DNA of 37,800 bases, from positions 1 to 37,800 of the forward strand of contig JAGBLH010000316.1 of assembly GCA_017635515.1 (NCBI GenBank), given 5' to 3'. The translations under genes and the position numbers were made by a program. Source of the DNA: Selenomonas sp. Its GTDB lineage: Bacteria > Bacillota > Negativicutes > Selenomonadales > Selenomonadaceae. Below the pieces are notes generated by a model, which saw only the letters and a list, made by a program, of their open reading frames with translations, was not told the origin of the DNA and did not search any database. Positions 1-8,941 of this stretch are shown one piece after another. Each line of letters starts with the position of its first letter. Positions within the stretch are counted from its first letter, which is position 1.

Positions 1-153
1 CTAAGCCCATCTTCACGTATCTTGACTGTCCCTGCTGCGTTGACAAATCCTCAACATAGCACCTCGCGTCGCTATGCCCCCGGTTTGTCGCCTTGCAATG
101 GACAGCCAATCTACGCAAATCTGGGCCAAGTTCATTTAATCAACACGCCCTAA
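1..153. repeat. MITE-like inverted-repeat element, copy 1 (cut by the window edge)
   Basis: This stretch aligns along its length with 11688-11833. It ends in TTAATCAACACGCCCTAA (136-153), the same terminal sequence that closes the second copy. Its left end, about 22 bases, lies outside the window. Compared with copy 2 it has scattered substitutions and about 7 extra bases near 62-75 (acctcgcgtcgctatg). No ORF of note is present. It lies just downstream of ybaK. Confidence 0.8.
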
Positions 154-203
154 AAACCACTCGACATGATTGCCTTCAGAGAGTAAACTAAAAGAGCAAG
201 CTT

Positions 204-689
204 TTACCTGGCAATCTGCACAACCGTAGCCGCAGCCGCAGTGATCAGGTCGGCAGGCTTCAAGATAAGCTGCTCGCCCCGCTTGCCGGCACTGATGGCA
301 ATGCTGTCCTGGGACATAGCTCGCTCATCAAGATAGACGGGATAGTCCTTCTTGGCTCCCAAGGGCGAGCAGCCGCCCCGGATATAGCCGGTGAGGGCAA
401 AGACTTCTTTCAAATGCACCATTTCCGCCCGCTTATTGCCCGAAGCTGCGGCCAGGGCTTTCAAATCAAGTTCCAGGTCTCCCTGGATAACGGCCATGAC
501 TATGCCGTTCTTGTCCCCACGAGCCACCAATGTCTTGTAGACCCGCTCGATGGGCATGCCCACGGAAGATGCCACATGGACAGCGGAGAGGTCCGACTCA
601 TCCACCTCATATTCCTTCAGCTCGTATGCTATGCCCAGCTTGTCCAAAATGCGGGCAGCGTTGGTTTTCTGCTGCTTTTTCTTTGCCAT
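204..689 (-). CDS. ybaK: YbaK/EbsC-family Cys-tRNA(Pro) deacylase
   Basis: This 161-residue protein belongs to the YbaK/ProX family of small cytosolic editing enzymes. Family members hydrolyse Cys-tRNA(Pro) made in error by prolyl-tRNA synthetase. The family features are visible: the RVYKTLV segment near residues 49-55 with its conserved lysine, the [15 protein letters not shown] stretch, and the GGCSPLG loop near residue 110. Length is typical for a stand-alone YbaK. The frame stays open far upstream, but that part is antisense to nadE. I place the start at the ATG at 689, which follows a GGTGA-like site and begins a lysine-rich N terminus typical of the family. It diverges from nadE across about 120 bp. 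The substrate assignment rests on family membership only. Confidence 0.9.
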   Translation of the reverse strand: MAKKKQQKTNAARILDKLGIAYELKEYEVDESDLSAVHVASSVGMPIERVYKTLVARGDKNGIVMAVIQGDLELDLKALAAASGNKRAEMVHLKEVFALTGYIRGGCSPLGAKKDYPVYLDERAMSQDSIAISAGKRGEQLILKPADLITAAAATVVQIAR

Positions 690-743
690 TTTTTCACCAT
701 ATCTTTCTAAATGTACGCAACTAATTTTATACTTCCTGCTATA

Positions 744-782
744 ATTATAATGCTGTGATTTTAGTTTTGCTATAGGCAAAAT
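744..782 (-). promoter_or_regulatory. Promoter of ybaK with a palindrome over the -35 position
   Basis: On the minus strand a perfect -10 TATAAT (744-749) has TAGCAA (767-772) 17 bases upstream. The -35 lies inside a palindrome TTTTGC-TATAG-GCAAAA (765-781). The same arrangement, with the same 16 bases between the -10 and the TTTGC arm, occurs at the psd promoter. Plus-strand TATAAT boxes at 740-745 and 746-751 may serve nadE, which would put the palindrome near the nadE transcription start. This is pattern reading only. Confidence 0.4.
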
Positions 783-809
783 CTTCATATATCTTAAGGA
801 GTGTTGTTT

Positions 810-2708
810 GTGCTTAAAATCGCCATGGCCCAGATGGAGGTCATTCCCGGACATCCTGATCTGAATGCCGAAAAAATCCTGCAGTTGATGGCAGAAGCCC
901 GTGAGCAGGGCACCGACCTCATCATCTTCCCGGAAATGTCCATTCCCGGCTACCTTTTGGGCGACACCTGGGAGCAGAGCTCCTTCCTTGCCGACTGCGA
1001 AAACTATGGCAAAGATACCATCGCCGCCACCGCTGGCACGGAGCTTACGGTTATCTTTGGCAATATCGCCGTGGACTGGGAAAAGAAGAACAATGACGGC
1101 CGCGTGCGCAAGTACAACGCCCTCTTCGTCGCCCAGAACGGCAAACTTGTCCAACCCGACTGCATGCCCTATCCCTTTGTCATCAAAACCCTCATGCCCA
1201 ACTACCGGGAGTTTGACGATACCCGCCATTTCTTCAGCCTGCAGAAGTTGGCCAGGGAACTGGGCACCATGCCGGGCAAACTCCTTTCCCCTATCAGCCT
1301 CAGGCTTAAGGGCAAAGATTATCAGGTTGGCTGCCTCCTCTGCGAGGACGGCTGGAGCGATAACTATGAAATCACGCCTTTAGCCGAACTCACCAACGAT
1401 GAAAAAGTGGATTTTCTCGTGAATATCTCAGCCTCTCCCTACACCTTGGGCAAGAATCACCGTCGCAATGTGGTTTTCGGCCAGCAGGCGAAGGAAAATA
1501 AGGCACCTCTTTTCTATGTCAATGCTATCGGCCTGCAAAACAACGGCAAGACCATCTACACTTTTGATGGTGCCAGCACTGCTTATAATTCAGAAGGCAA
1601 AGTAGTTGCTATGGCTTCTGCCTATGAAGAAAGACTGACCCTGCTGGATTTCGACAGTCTTGCCAATCTGCCCGTGCAGGAGGAAGAAAAACTCACAGAC
1701 ATTGCCCAAATCCACCGTGCCTTGAAATACGGCATCAGCCATTTCTTGCGCAATATCCACATGGAACGGGTAGTCATCGGCATTTCCGGCGGCATCGACT
1801 CCGCCGTGGCCGCCGCCCTCTACACGGAAATCCTGGGGCCTGACAAGGTGCTCCTGGTAAATATGCCCAGCGTCTACAACTCCGAGACCACCAAGGGTCT
1901 CTCCGCCCAGCTAGCCAAGAACCTTGGCTGCCACTACATGGTAGTGCCCATCCAGTACTCCGTGGACCACACCATCGAGCAGCTTGAGGGCACGCCCATG
2001 GAATTCATCGCCGAGGGCACCGAAAGCCAGCTGAAAGTTTCCTCCTTCGTGGCGGAAAACATCCAGGCCCGCGACCGCAGCGCCAGAGTGCTGGCAGGTG
2101 CCGCCGCAGCTTTCGGGGGAGGCTTTACCTGCAACGCCAACAAGGCAGAGACCACCGTGGGCTACTCCACCCTCTACGGCGACCAGTCCGGCTTCCTGGC
2201 GGCTCTGGCCGACCTCTGGAAGCATCAGGTCTACGCACTGGCGTACTACCTCAACCAAGAGGTCTTCCATAAGGAAGCTGTGCCCCAGGGCATCATCGAC
2301 ATCGTGCCCAGTGCCGAGCTCTCCAATGCCCAGAACGTGGATGAGGGCAAGGGCGACCCCCTCAAGTACCCCTACCATGACTACCTCTTCCGCGCTTTCG
2401 TGGAACGCTGGCAGAAAGCCGCCCCTGAGGATATCCTCGCCTGGTACAGCGAAGGACGGCTGGAAGAAGAACTGGGCTGCAAAAAGGGGCTGGTGGCCAG
2501 CTATTTCCCCACCCCGGCTGAGTTCATCGCCGACCTGGAACGCTGGTGGAACCTCTTCACCGGCATGGCCGTAGCCAAGCGCATCCAAGCCCCCCCAATC
2601 CTGGCCGTAAGCCGCAGGGCCTATGGCTTTGACCACAGGGAAGCACAGAACGGCCCCTACTACACCCGCAAATACCGGGAACTGAAAAAGCAACTGCTGG
2701 CAGAATAA
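810..2708 (+). CDS. nadE: Glutamine-dependent NAD+ synthase
   Basis: The protein (632 residues) makes NAD+ from deamido-NAD+, ATP and glutamine, the last step of NAD synthesis. The N-terminal half is a nitrilase-type glutaminase with the expected Glu-Lys-Cys triad: E42 (FPEMSIPGY), K126 and C178 (LLCEDGW). The C-terminal half is the synthetase with the PP-loop SGGIDS at 326-331. Together they let ammonia pass from glutamine to the adenylate. The start chosen is GTG 810, 8 bases after AAGGAG (796-801); the in-frame GTG at 801 overlaps that site. Length fits the glutamine-dependent class. It is a single gene, divergent from ybaK and convergent with gspF across a shared terminator. Confidence 0.96.
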   Translation: MLKIAMAQMEVIPGHPDLNAEKILQLMAEAREQGTDLIIFPEMSIPGYLLGDTWEQSSFLADCENYGKDTIAATAGTELTVIFGNIAVDWEKKNNDGRVRKYNALFVAQNGKLVQPDCMPYPFVIKTLMPNYREFDDTRHFFSLQKLARELGTMPGKLLSPISLRLKGKDYQVGCLLCEDGWSDNYEITPLAELTNDEKVDFLVNISASPYTLGKNHRRNVVFGQQAKENKAPLFYVNAIGLQNNGKTIYTFDGASTAYNSEGKVVAMASAYEERLTLLDFDSLANLPVQEEEKLTDIAQIHRALKYGISHFLRNIHMERVVIGISGGIDSAVAAALYTEILGPDKVLLVNMPSVYNSETTKGLSAQLAKNLGCHYMVVPIQYSVDHTIEQLEGTPMEFIAEGTESQLKVSSFVAENIQARDRSARVLAGAAAAFGGGFTCNANKAETTVGYSTLYGDQSGFLAALADLWKHQVYALAYYLNQEVFHKEAVPQGIIDIVPSAELSNAQNVDEGKGDPLKYPYHDYLFRAFVERWQKAAPEDILAWYSEGRLEEELGCKKGLVASYFPTPAEFIADLERWWNLFTGMAVAKRIQAPPILAVSRRAYGFDHREAQNGPYYTRKYRELKKQLLAE

Positions 2709-2713
2709 GAACG

Positions 2714-2747
2714 AAACCGCCTAAGACCTCGCGCCTTAGGCGGTTTT
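2714..2747. terminator. Bidirectional terminator between nadE and gspF
   Basis: A perfect 12-bp stem (AAACCGCCTAAG at 2714-2725, CTTAGGCGGTTT at 2735-2746) with a 9-base loop lies 5 bases after nadE. It ends in TTTT on the plus strand and in TTTCGTTCTT on the minus strand, so it can serve both convergent genes. Confidence 0.85.
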
Positions 2748-2757
2748 GATATGCCCC

Positions 2758-4008
2758 TCACACCAGCACATCCATCACATTCAGCACCGGCATGATAATA
2801 GCCATGACCAAGAACAGCAATATCGCTCCCAAAACCAATGTCAAGGCAGGCTCTACTAGTACCAGCAGCCGCTCGCTTTCCTGAGCAGCCTGTTCCTGGC
2901 AGATATCTGCCGACTCGAAAAGCATTTCTTCCAGACGCCCCACCTGCTCCCCTGCTGCCAAGAGTTCCCTGGCCTGCCAGGGAATATGGCTGCAAAGGGC
3001 CAGTGAAGCGGTCAAAGGCTGTCCCTGCTCTACCTTGCTGTGGATTCTGCCCAGGCAATCCCGCAGATACCTATTATCCGGCACTGAAGCTACCATCTGC
3101 AAAGCCTCGGAAAGCTGTATGCCGCTTCTCAGCAGCACTCCCAAAGTCCCCAATATTTGCAGCCATTCAGAATGCATGGCCAGACTGCCAAAGGATGGCA
3201 TGGCCAGCAAGGCTTTGTCCAACCACATGCGGCAGCGCGGTTCCTTAAAAACAGTCGCCACCACTAACCCCATAAACACTAGCACCCCCAAGAGAAAAAG
3301 CTGGCCCCTGAGCGTCCCCAGAAAATCTGCTGTTTCCAGCAGGACGGCAGTAGCCCAGGGAATCTCCCCCTGAATATTGCCCAGCAAGTTTGCAAAAGTT
3401 GGCAGGATAAAGGCCGCTACCACAAACATGGAAAGCACCATCATAGTCAAAAGTATAGCAGGGTAGATCAAGGCCGATTTCAGCTTTTCCCGTGCCTTGA
3501 GACTATTTTTCAAATGCATGGAAAGCTGACAGAGAATTTCCCCCAGGGAACCGCTTTGCTCCCCTGCCTTCACACAAGTCCTCACGGTCTGCGAAAAGAC
3601 GTTCGGATAGCGTCCCATAGCCTCATGCAGTTGCCGACCACTGGTAACATCCTGCTCCATCTGCTTCTTCAAATTCTGATAGGACACCTTTTCCCCATAT
3701 TTCTCCATGGCGCAAAGGGCCTGCTGCAAAGGCAGGCCTGCCTGCACCAGCGAAGCCAGCTGGCTAAGGAACAGCACTTCTTCCTTCCTGCCCAAGCCTG
3801 TGGATAATCCAGGGATATTTATTTCTTTGAACAATATCCCCTTCCATCTTTCCCGCCAGGAAATCTTCGGCACCTCTTCTTCCAGTCCCACCACCCAGAG
3901 ACCTTTTTCTCTTATCCGCAAAGCCGCCTCATGGATATCAGATGCCTGCAGTTCCCCCACAAAGAGCTCACCACGCTTGGAGCGAGCCCGATAATGGAAA
4001 TTTCCCAC
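2758..4008 (-). CDS. GspF/PilC-family inner-membrane platform protein
   Basis: This 416-residue protein is the polytopic platform of a type IV pilus or type II secretion system, which couples cytoplasmic ATPases to pilin movement. An N-terminal region with the family's RxxRGExxxGEL...AxxxLREKGL pattern (about 7-38) is followed by two T2SSF repeats (about 75-200 and 285-400). Hydrophobic segments lie near 185-210, 235-255 and 385-410. The GTG start at 4008 follows GAGAGG. It lies 25 bases downstream of the pilT-like gene, so the two are probably cotranscribed. The usual partners (PilB/GspE, prepilin peptidase, pilins) are not nearby. Whether it serves twitching, secretion or DNA uptake cannot be told from this window. 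Confidence 0.9.
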   Translation of the reverse strand: MGNFHYRARSKRGELFVGELQASDIHEAALRIREKGLWVVGLEEEVPKISWRERWKGILFKEINIPGLSTGLGRKEEVLFLSQLASLVQAGLPLQQALCAMEKYGEKVSYQNLKKQMEQDVTSGRQLHEAMGRYPNVFSQTVRTCVKAGEQSGSLGEILCQLSMHLKNSLKAREKLKSALIYPAILLTMMVLSMFVVAAFILPTFANLLGNIQGEIPWATAVLLETADFLGTLRGQLFLLGVLVFMGLVVATVFKEPRCRMWLDKALLAMPSFGSLAMHSEWLQILGTLGVLLRSGIQLSEALQMVASVPDNRYLRDCLGRIHSKVEQGQPLTASLALCSHIPWQARELLAAGEQVGRLEEMLFESADICQEQAAQESERLLVLVEPALTLVLGAILLFLVMAIIMPVLNVMDVLV

Positions 4009-4033
4009 TTTATCCCTCTCCCCTTAAGAGATT

Positions 4034-5062
4034 TCAGCTATGATAGCGTTGCCATATCTCACGGTCAATGTATCCTGACTGAAACAAATTGTCCAAGGCT
4101 CTGTCCTTAGTCTGCATGCCCTCCTGCTGATGGCTGAGCATGACTGCACTTAGCTGGGCATATTTGCCCTGCTTGATGATATTCCTTACGGCAGGGTCTC
4201 TCAGCAAGACTTCGCTGGCATTCACCCTGCCACCCCCCACCCTTGGCAGCAGGCTCTGGGAAACAATCCCTGTCAGCACATCTGCAAACTGAGCCCGCAC
4301 CACCTCCTGCTCGGACAAGGGAAACAGCCCCTCTACTCTAAGAGCAGTTTCCTCGGCGGAAGGTGTATGCAAAGAAGCCAGCACTAATATGCCAGTTTCC
4401 GCTGCCATGATGGCCGTCCTCATGGTCTGGGCATCGCGAATCTCTCCCACCAGGATAACATCCGGCACCTCCCGCAGGGCACCTCGCAGGGCCTGGGAAA
4501 ATTCAACAAAATCCCTGCCCAGTTCTCTCTGGCTGAAAAAACATTTTTGGGGCTCAAAGACATACTCTATAGGGTCTTCCAAGGTGACGATATGATACGC
4601 TTTCTCCCGGTTCAGCTCATCGATAAAGGCCGCCAGGGTCGTAGTCTTGCCGCTGCCAGTCCTGCCCGTCACCAATATCAACCCATGGTCCACTTCCTTC
4701 AATTTCTGCCAAGCCCCAGGCGCCCCCAGTTCCGCCAGGCTCGGAATCCTCTCCGGCAGCAGACGGATGGCCAGGGCAGGAAAGCCTTGCTGGCGGTAGG
4801 CATTGACGCGGAACCGCCGTTCGGCATAGATCCAGGACAGGTCAATATCCCTGTCCCTTGCCAGCCGTTCCTGCTGGGATTCGTTCAGAATGGCCGCACA
4901 GAAATCTGACATGAAGCTCTCCGTCAGCAGGTCAGCATCCATAGCACTCAGCACGCCCCGGCACCGCATATGCGGCCTCTGCCCTACTGTCATGTGTATA
5001 TCTGAAGCCTCGTTTTCTATAGCCTTGTCTATAAGGCTCTGCCAATCTGCACCACTGCGCAT
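4034..5062 (-). CDS. pilT: PilT-family type IV pilus retraction ATPase
   Basis: This 342-residue cytoplasmic hexameric ATPase depolymerises type IV pili in its family. It carries a Walker A GRTGSGKT at 133-140, the Asp box LEDPIEY at 161-167, Walker B VILVGEIRD at 202-210 and the His box ending LASLHT near 229-233. Length matches PilT (about 345) rather than the longer PilB/GspE assembly ATPases, and it lacks the PilB zinc-binding tetracysteine region. The ATG at 5062 follows GAGGTGAT. A GspF/PilC protein follows at 25 bases. The absence of a PilB-type gene or pilins leaves the assembly machinery unseen. PilT is the best fit, but a PilU-like paralogue is possible. Confidence 0.9.
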   Translation of the reverse strand: MRSGADWQSLIDKAIENEASDIHMTVGQRPHMRCRGVLSAMDADLLTESFMSDFCAAILNESQQERLARDRDIDLSWIYAERRFRVNAYRQQGFPALAIRLLPERIPSLAELGAPGAWQKLKEVDHGLILVTGRTGSGKTTTLAAFIDELNREKAYHIVTLEDPIEYVFEPQKCFFSQRELGRDFVEFSQALRGALREVPDVILVGEIRDAQTMRTAIMAAETGILVLASLHTPSAEETALRVEGLFPLSEQEVVRAQFADVLTGIVSQSLLPRVGGGRVNASEVLLRDPAVRNIIKQGKYAQLSAVMLSHQQEGMQTKDRALDNLFQSGYIDREIWQRYHS

Positions 5063-5094
5063 ATCCCATCACCTCGAAGTCTCTATACACAAAG

Positions 5095-5117
5095 GCCTCC
5101 GAATTCTGGGCGGAGGC
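5095..5117 (-). terminator. Possible weak terminator after queE
   Basis: A 7-bp stem (GCCTCCG 5095-5101, CGGAGGC 5111-5117) with a 9-base loop lies just after the queE stop. On the minus strand it is followed only by CTTTGTG, so termination is probably partial and pilT may receive read-through. Confidence 0.45.
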
Positions 5118-5123
5118 GCAAAA

Positions 5124-5855
5124 TCATATTTGCCCGATAAACTTGTGCGTCTGGGGTATCACTCTCACGTCCTTCAGCTTCGTGAGGGCATAATTCTGGT
5201 ACATGAGGATTTTTTCCGGGCTGGCGGCCTTGACACCGCCATAAGGGGTGACGGGCTGTATGATTAATAATGTTTCAGGCGCAGTTTCTGCCACCAGGTC
5301 GATGGCCTGGCGGAATTCTGCTTCCGTGGTTTCCTCTGCCACCACCAGTTTGATATAGAGGTCTTTGGCCTTTGCCACCTCTATGAAGCGCCTGTGTGCC
5401 TCCCACTGGGGCTGGCTCACGATGCTGGGCAGCTTGATGTCCATGCTGATGATGTCAACTATATCTATGATACTTGCCAGCTGCTTATAAAGTGTGCCAT
5501 TTGTTTCAAGGAAGATAGGCACCTCCAGCTCTTTGGCAAGCTCCCTGATAAAGTCGGCATGCAGCAGCGGCTCTCCCCCGGTGAAGCTCACTGCCTGATG
5601 TGGTACCTCTTTGCACAGTCGGTTGATTTCCACAGCTACCTGGGCGGCAGAGCGGGGATTGGGCAGCTTGGCGAATTCCCTGCTGCCGGCATATGTCTCT
5701 ATCTCACAGATTTCGTGGCTGCCCGGCGTGTTTTCCGTGTCACAGTAGCGGCAGTCCAGATTGCAGCCTTCGAAGCGCACAAACACCTGGCGGCAGCCCA
5801 CATACTTGCCCTCTCCCTGTATGGAGGAAAAAATTTCAATCAGATTCTCTTTCAT
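5124..5855 (-). CDS. queE: 7-carboxy-7-deazaguanine synthase (radical SAM)
   Basis: QueE converts 6-carboxytetrahydropterin to 7-carboxy-7-deazaguanine, the ring-contraction step toward queuosine. This 243-residue protein has the N-terminal SSIQGEGKYVG signature, the radical SAM cluster C31-x3-C35-x2-C38 in GCNLDCRYCDT, and the SAM-binding GGEP at 93-96. The C-terminal PVTPYGG and IPQTHKFIG blocks also fit QueE. The ATG at 5855 lies 3 bases after the queD stop, so the two enzymes of consecutive steps are translationally linked. queC, queF and tgt are not in the window. Confidence 0.95.
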   Translation of the reverse strand: MKENLIEIFSSIQGEGKYVGCRQVFVRFEGCNLDCRYCDTENTPGSHEICEIETYAGSREFAKLPNPRSAAQVAVEINRLCKEVPHQAVSFTGGEPLLHADFIRELAKELEVPIFLETNGTLYKQLASIIDIVDIISMDIKLPSIVSQPQWEAHRRFIEVAKAKDLYIKLVVAEETTEAEFRQAIDLVAETAPETLLIIQPVTPYGGVKAASPEKILMYQNYALTKLKDVRVIPQTHKFIGQI

Positions 5856-5858
5856 GGC

Positions 5859-6236
5859 TCAGTCCTTCGTATAGGTGACACTGGATTTGGGCGATTCAAA
5901 GACGGTGACGGCAGACAAATGGCTGTCACGCTGGAACACTTCATTTCCCTCAAGTTCCTCATAGATGATGCGGGACAGGTTTTCCGCCGTAGGATTCATG
6001 CCCTCGCTGAAAGGCTCCAGCTCATTCAAGAAGCGATGGTCGAAACGCTCCAGAGTATTTTTCAACGCCTGCTTGATGACCTTGAAATCCACCAACATGC
6101 CCAATTCGTCAAGCTCCTTGCCCTTCACAACGGCTTCCACCACCCAGTTGTGTCCGTGGAGCCTGTCGCACTTGCCCGGATAGCCTGCCACCCGGTGGGC
6201 GGCTTCAAAAGCTCCCTCTACTTTCAGCGTATACAT
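5859..6236 (-). CDS. queD: 6-carboxy-5,6,7,8-tetrahydropterin synthase
   Basis: QueD makes 6-carboxytetrahydropterin from dihydroneopterin triphosphate in queuosine precursor synthesis and hands it to QueE, encoded next. The 125-residue protein shows the zinc ligands H14, H27 and H29, the catalytic C23 (GKCDRLHGHN) and the D66-H67 pair. Two in-frame ATGs compete. The upstream one (6242) abuts GGGAGG with almost no spacing, so I choose 6236, about 7 bases away. It is the first gene of a queD-queE pair and is separated from the upstream glycosyltransferase by a terminator. Confidence 0.95.
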   Translation of the reverse strand: MYTLKVEGAFEAAHRVAGYPGKCDRLHGHNWVVEAVVKGKELDELGMLVDFKVIKQALKNTLERFDHRFLNELEPFSEGMNPTAENLSRIIYEELEGNEVFQRDSHLSAVTVFESPKSSVTYTKD

Positions 6237-6257
6237 TTTCATTCCTCCCTAGATAGA

Positions 6258-6286
6258 AAAGCACCTCGCTTCTGCGAAGTGCTTGA
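6258..6286 (-). terminator. Terminator after the GT2 glycosyltransferase gene
   Basis: The stem arms AAGCACCTCGC and GCGAAGTGCTT (one mismatch) enclose a 4-base loop and are followed on the minus strand by TTTTCTATC. On the plus strand the run is GATTTTTTATTT, but no plus-strand gene ends here. It sits 5 bases after the glycosyltransferase stop. Confidence 0.75.
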
Positions 6287-6290
6287 TTTT

Positions 6291-7556
6291 TTATTTCAGT
6301 TTGTCAAAGCCCTTGGTGTTCTTCACATTGCCCACCAAATCTGCCATGTTCATGGCCCTGGTGTGCTGGGTGTGGCTCCACTCATGTTCGTTCCTGTGGA
6401 TGAAGCCCAGGAAGATAATGGGAATCCAGGAATAGATGAACACAGGATAAAGGAGCATGTAGAGCCAGGCCTTCCATTTCGCCCGAATCTTAAAGAGAAT
6501 GATCATGGGCAGGATGTACTGTCCCAGCATGATGGCGGTCATCATCTGAGAGGGCAGCAAAGTGTAGATATTGGTATAGAAAGGCTCATAGGCCAGCTGC
6601 ACATAGCTGATGATGATGAAAAAGGTGGAAATCATCAGGAAATGGGGCTGCAAGAGGTAGATGCAACCATCCCAGATGCGAATATCCTTCTGCCGCCACC
6701 CCTCGACGAGCATCTTGGGAATGAAGCGGTGCGCCACATCGAACTGCCCTTGGGCCCAACGCTTGCGCTGGTTCCAGGACTGCTTGAAGGTCAGGGGCTT
6801 TTCATCGTAAACTATGGCATCGTGCGCCCAGGTGGTCTTGATGCCCTCGGCCAGGGACTTCATGGTGAACTCCATGTCCTCCGTCAGGCAGGTGGCGCGC
6901 CAGCCATGCTTCTTCAGCACATCAGTGGTAATGCACATGCCGGTGCCGCCCAACACCGCAGACAGGCCTATATTGGTCTTGGCCAGATGGGAAATGTGGT
7001 CGATGACCCAGAAGGCGATGGCAAAGGTGCCTGCCACCCAGGTATCGTACGGGTTCTTGGCATCCAGATAGCCCTGGATGATCTTGTCCCCTTTGCACAG
7101 GCGGTTGTTCATCTCCATGAGGAACTGAGGATGCACCAGATTGTCCGCGTCAAAGATGACCACCGCATCATACTGCTTCTCCATCTCAAAGAGCTTCTCG
7201 AACATCCATTCCAAGGCAAAGCCCTTGCTCTTCTTGGTGGGATGAGTGCGCTCGCAGACGATGGCACCGGCTTTTTCTGCAATCTCTGCCGTATTGTCAG
7301 AGCAGTTATCCGCAATGACGAAGATATCATAAAGTTCCTTGGGATAATTGAGCATCTGCAGATTTTCCACCAGCTGGCCGATGACAGCATGCTCATTATG
7401 GGCTGCCACGATGACCGCAAAGGTCTTTTTCGGTGTCATGATCTTCTTTTCCCTGCGCCGCCAGAGACCGCAGAAGCCAATGACGAAAAAGTACAGGGTA
7501 AACAGGAAAATCAGGATCTGCATGGGAACCATGACTATATCAAAAGGGTATGCCAC
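6291..7556 (-). CDS. Membrane-bound GT2 glycosyltransferase, processive-type motifs
   Basis: This 421-residue membrane protein transfers sugars at the inner face of the membrane, by family. An N-terminal transmembrane segment (about 10-32) is followed by a GT-A domain: VAAHNE at 50-55, DAD at 136-138, ED at 226-227 and QRKRW at 263-267. These D,D,D,QxxRW-type motifs are those of polysaccharide synthases (cellulose, PNAG) and of some glycolipid synthases. Three or four C-terminal hydrophobic segments follow (about 290-390). The GTG at 7556 is 6 bases after pssA, in an operon with psd and pssA. That context hints at a membrane lipid or surface polymer, but the donor and acceptor are unknown. 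Confidence 0.85.
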   Translation of the reverse strand: MAYPFDIVMVPMQILIFLFTLYFFVIGFCGLWRRREKKIMTPKKTFAVIVAAHNEHAVIGQLVENLQMLNYPKELYDIFVIADNCSDNTAEIAEKAGAIVCERTHPTKKSKGFALEWMFEKLFEMEKQYDAVVIFDADNLVHPQFLMEMNNRLCKGDKIIQGYLDAKNPYDTWVAGTFAIAFWVIDHISHLAKTNIGLSAVLGGTGMCITTDVLKKHGWRATCLTEDMEFTMKSLAEGIKTTWAHDAIVYDEKPLTFKQSWNQRKRWAQGQFDVAHRFIPKMLVEGWRQKDIRIWDGCIYLLQPHFLMISTFFIIISYVQLAYEPFYTNIYTLLPSQMMTAIMLGQYILPMIILFKIRAKWKAWLYMLLYPVFIYSWIPIIFLGFIHRNEHEWSHTQHTRAMNMADLVGNVKNTKGFDKLK

Positions 7557-7562
7557 TTACTA

Positions 7563-8270
7563 TCAGCCTTTCCTCATTATTGCAATGATTGAATTAAGTA
7601 TGCCGCTGGCGGCATAGGTGCCGAAGACTGCAGCCAGGATAGCAGGCACCAGGGCTGCTGACCCCAGATAGAGGATGGCAACAAAGCACAGCGCGGCGAA
7701 GATCCTGGTGGGCAGATAGATGGGCTCGGCACCGTCACCCTTGAAGTTGGGATAATGCACATGGCTCACCATGAGATAAGCCACCACCGCCATAATGAGC
7801 GGATAGCTGTAGCCCAGCGCATGAGGGTCGAAGCCGGTTTCCACAAAAACCAGGGTGGACATAGCCACGATATTGCCCCCGGCAGGGATAGCCAGGCCCA
7901 TGAAGTAGCCATGCACCACATCTGCATTCACGTTGAAGCGAGCCAGCCGCCACATGCCGCAGATGGCAAAGAAAATAGCCACTGCCATGCCCAGGAAACC
8001 GAAGTCCTTCAGCACCAGCGACCAGGCCAGGATAGCCGGGGCAATGCCGAAGGAGCCCAAATCACAGAGAGAATCCATCTCCTTGCCCATCTCGCTGGAC
8101 ACGCCGAAGAAGCGGGCCGTACGCCCGTCCAGGCCGTCAGCCACCAGAGCCAGCAGGATGAAAATGGAGCCCCAGACGAAATCATGGTCGATAGTGGCGA
8201 TGATCGAGCACATGCCGAACACCAGGTTCATGGATGTGCAGGTGTTAGGAATAATCTTGCGGTAATCCAT
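7563..8270 (-). CDS. pssA: CDP-diacylglycerol-serine O-phosphatidyltransferase
   Basis: PssA makes phosphatidylserine from CDP-diacylglycerol and serine in the membrane. The CDP-alcohol phosphotransferase signature is complete: D45-G46-x2-G-x-x-A-R, then G62, D66 and D70 (DGLDGRTARFF...GKEMDSLCD). About six hydrophobic segments make up the rest of the 235 residues, which fits the Bacillus-type PssA. The frame extends upstream to 8333, but the ATG at 8270 begins the typical MDYRKIIPNTCT N terminus. It overlaps the psd stop by one base (TGATG), which points to coupled translation. The product is the substrate of Psd, encoded immediately upstream. Confidence 0.95.
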   Translation of the reverse strand: MDYRKIIPNTCTSMNLVFGMCSIIATIDHDFVWGSIFILLALVADGLDGRTARFFGVSSEMGKEMDSLCDLGSFGIAPAILAWSLVLKDFGFLGMAVAIFFAICGMWRLARFNVNADVVHGYFMGLAIPAGGNIVAMSTLVFVETGFDPHALGYSYPLIMAVVAYLMVSHVHYPNFKGDGAEPIYLPTRIFAALCFVAILYLGSAALVPAILAAVFGTYAASGILNSIIAIMRKG

Positions 8271-8908
8271 CAGTCCTTCAGCCTCCCGATAACAGTCTGT
8301 CCCCCCGTGACCTTCTCGCCCTTTTTCACACATACCTCCACTTCGGCTGGCATGACGATTTCCAGGCAGGAGCCGAAGCGAATCATGCCGTAGAGGTCAC
8401 CCTGCTTCAGCTTGTCGTCCAGGGTCACCCAGGACACGATGCGCCGAGCCAGAATGCCCGCAATCTGCTTCACCGTGATGCGCAGGCGGTCATTTTCCAG
8501 GCCAATGAGATGGTGCTCATTGACAAAGCCCACCTCGTCCTTGTAGGCAGGACGGAAACGGCCGCAGAAATACTTCTGCAGCTTGATTTCCCCATCCATG
8601 GGGCTGCGGTTCACATGGACATTGAAGACGGACATGAAGATGGTGACCTTCCTGCAGGGTCCCTGCACAAAGTCGTCCTCATCATGCTCCAGCTCCACCA
8701 CGTCCTGCACCGTCCCGTCAGCCGGGGAAAGGATATGCTGGCCGTTCTTCGCAATCTCTCGCCGGGGATTGCGGAAAAAGTACATGAAATACAGGGCCAG
8801 CACAGCGGGAATCACCGCCAGATAAGGGCTGACCGAAAAGCCTAAGATGATTGCCAGGGCCAGGCAAAATCCTATGAAAGGATAGCCCTCCCTCACGATA
8901 TGGAGCAA
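8270..8908 (-). CDS. psd: Phosphatidylserine decarboxylase, short PSD-A type
   Basis: Psd decarboxylates phosphatidylserine to phosphatidylethanolamine. It is a self-cleaving proenzyme: the FGS motif (G179-S180) near the C terminus is the cleavage site, and S180 would become the pyruvoyl cofactor. The 212-residue length, two N-terminal membrane segments (about 10-45) and the FxSxxxVHVNRSP region mark the short class. The TTG start at 8908 lies about 7 bases after AGGAGGTG. It is first in an operon psd-pssA-GT2, so the two enzymes are encoded in the reverse of their reaction order. A palindromic promoter lies upstream. Confidence 0.95.
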   Translation of the reverse strand: MLHIVREGYPFIGFCLALAIILGFSVSPYLAVIPAVLALYFMYFFRNPRREIAKNGQHILSPADGTVQDVVELEHDEDDFVQGPCRKVTIFMSVFNVHVNRSPMDGEIKLQKYFCGRFRPAYKDEVGFVNEHHLIGLENDRLRITVKQIAGILARRIVSWVTLDDKLKQGDLYGMIRFGSCLEIVMPAEVEVCVKKGEKVTGGQTVIGRLKD

Positions 8909-8941
8909 GACTCCACCTCCTGAGCAAAATTATTTTAATTA

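Noticed and set aside
690..1229. Upstream extension of the ybaK frame
   Set aside because: It is antisense to nadE and unrelated to YbaK; a proper start lies at 689.
5394..7592. A 732-codon open frame on the plus strand
   Set aside because: It is antisense to queE, queD and the GT2 gene, which all have clear motifs and ribosome sites. Its translation has no recognisable motif; it is a by-product of GC-rich codon use.
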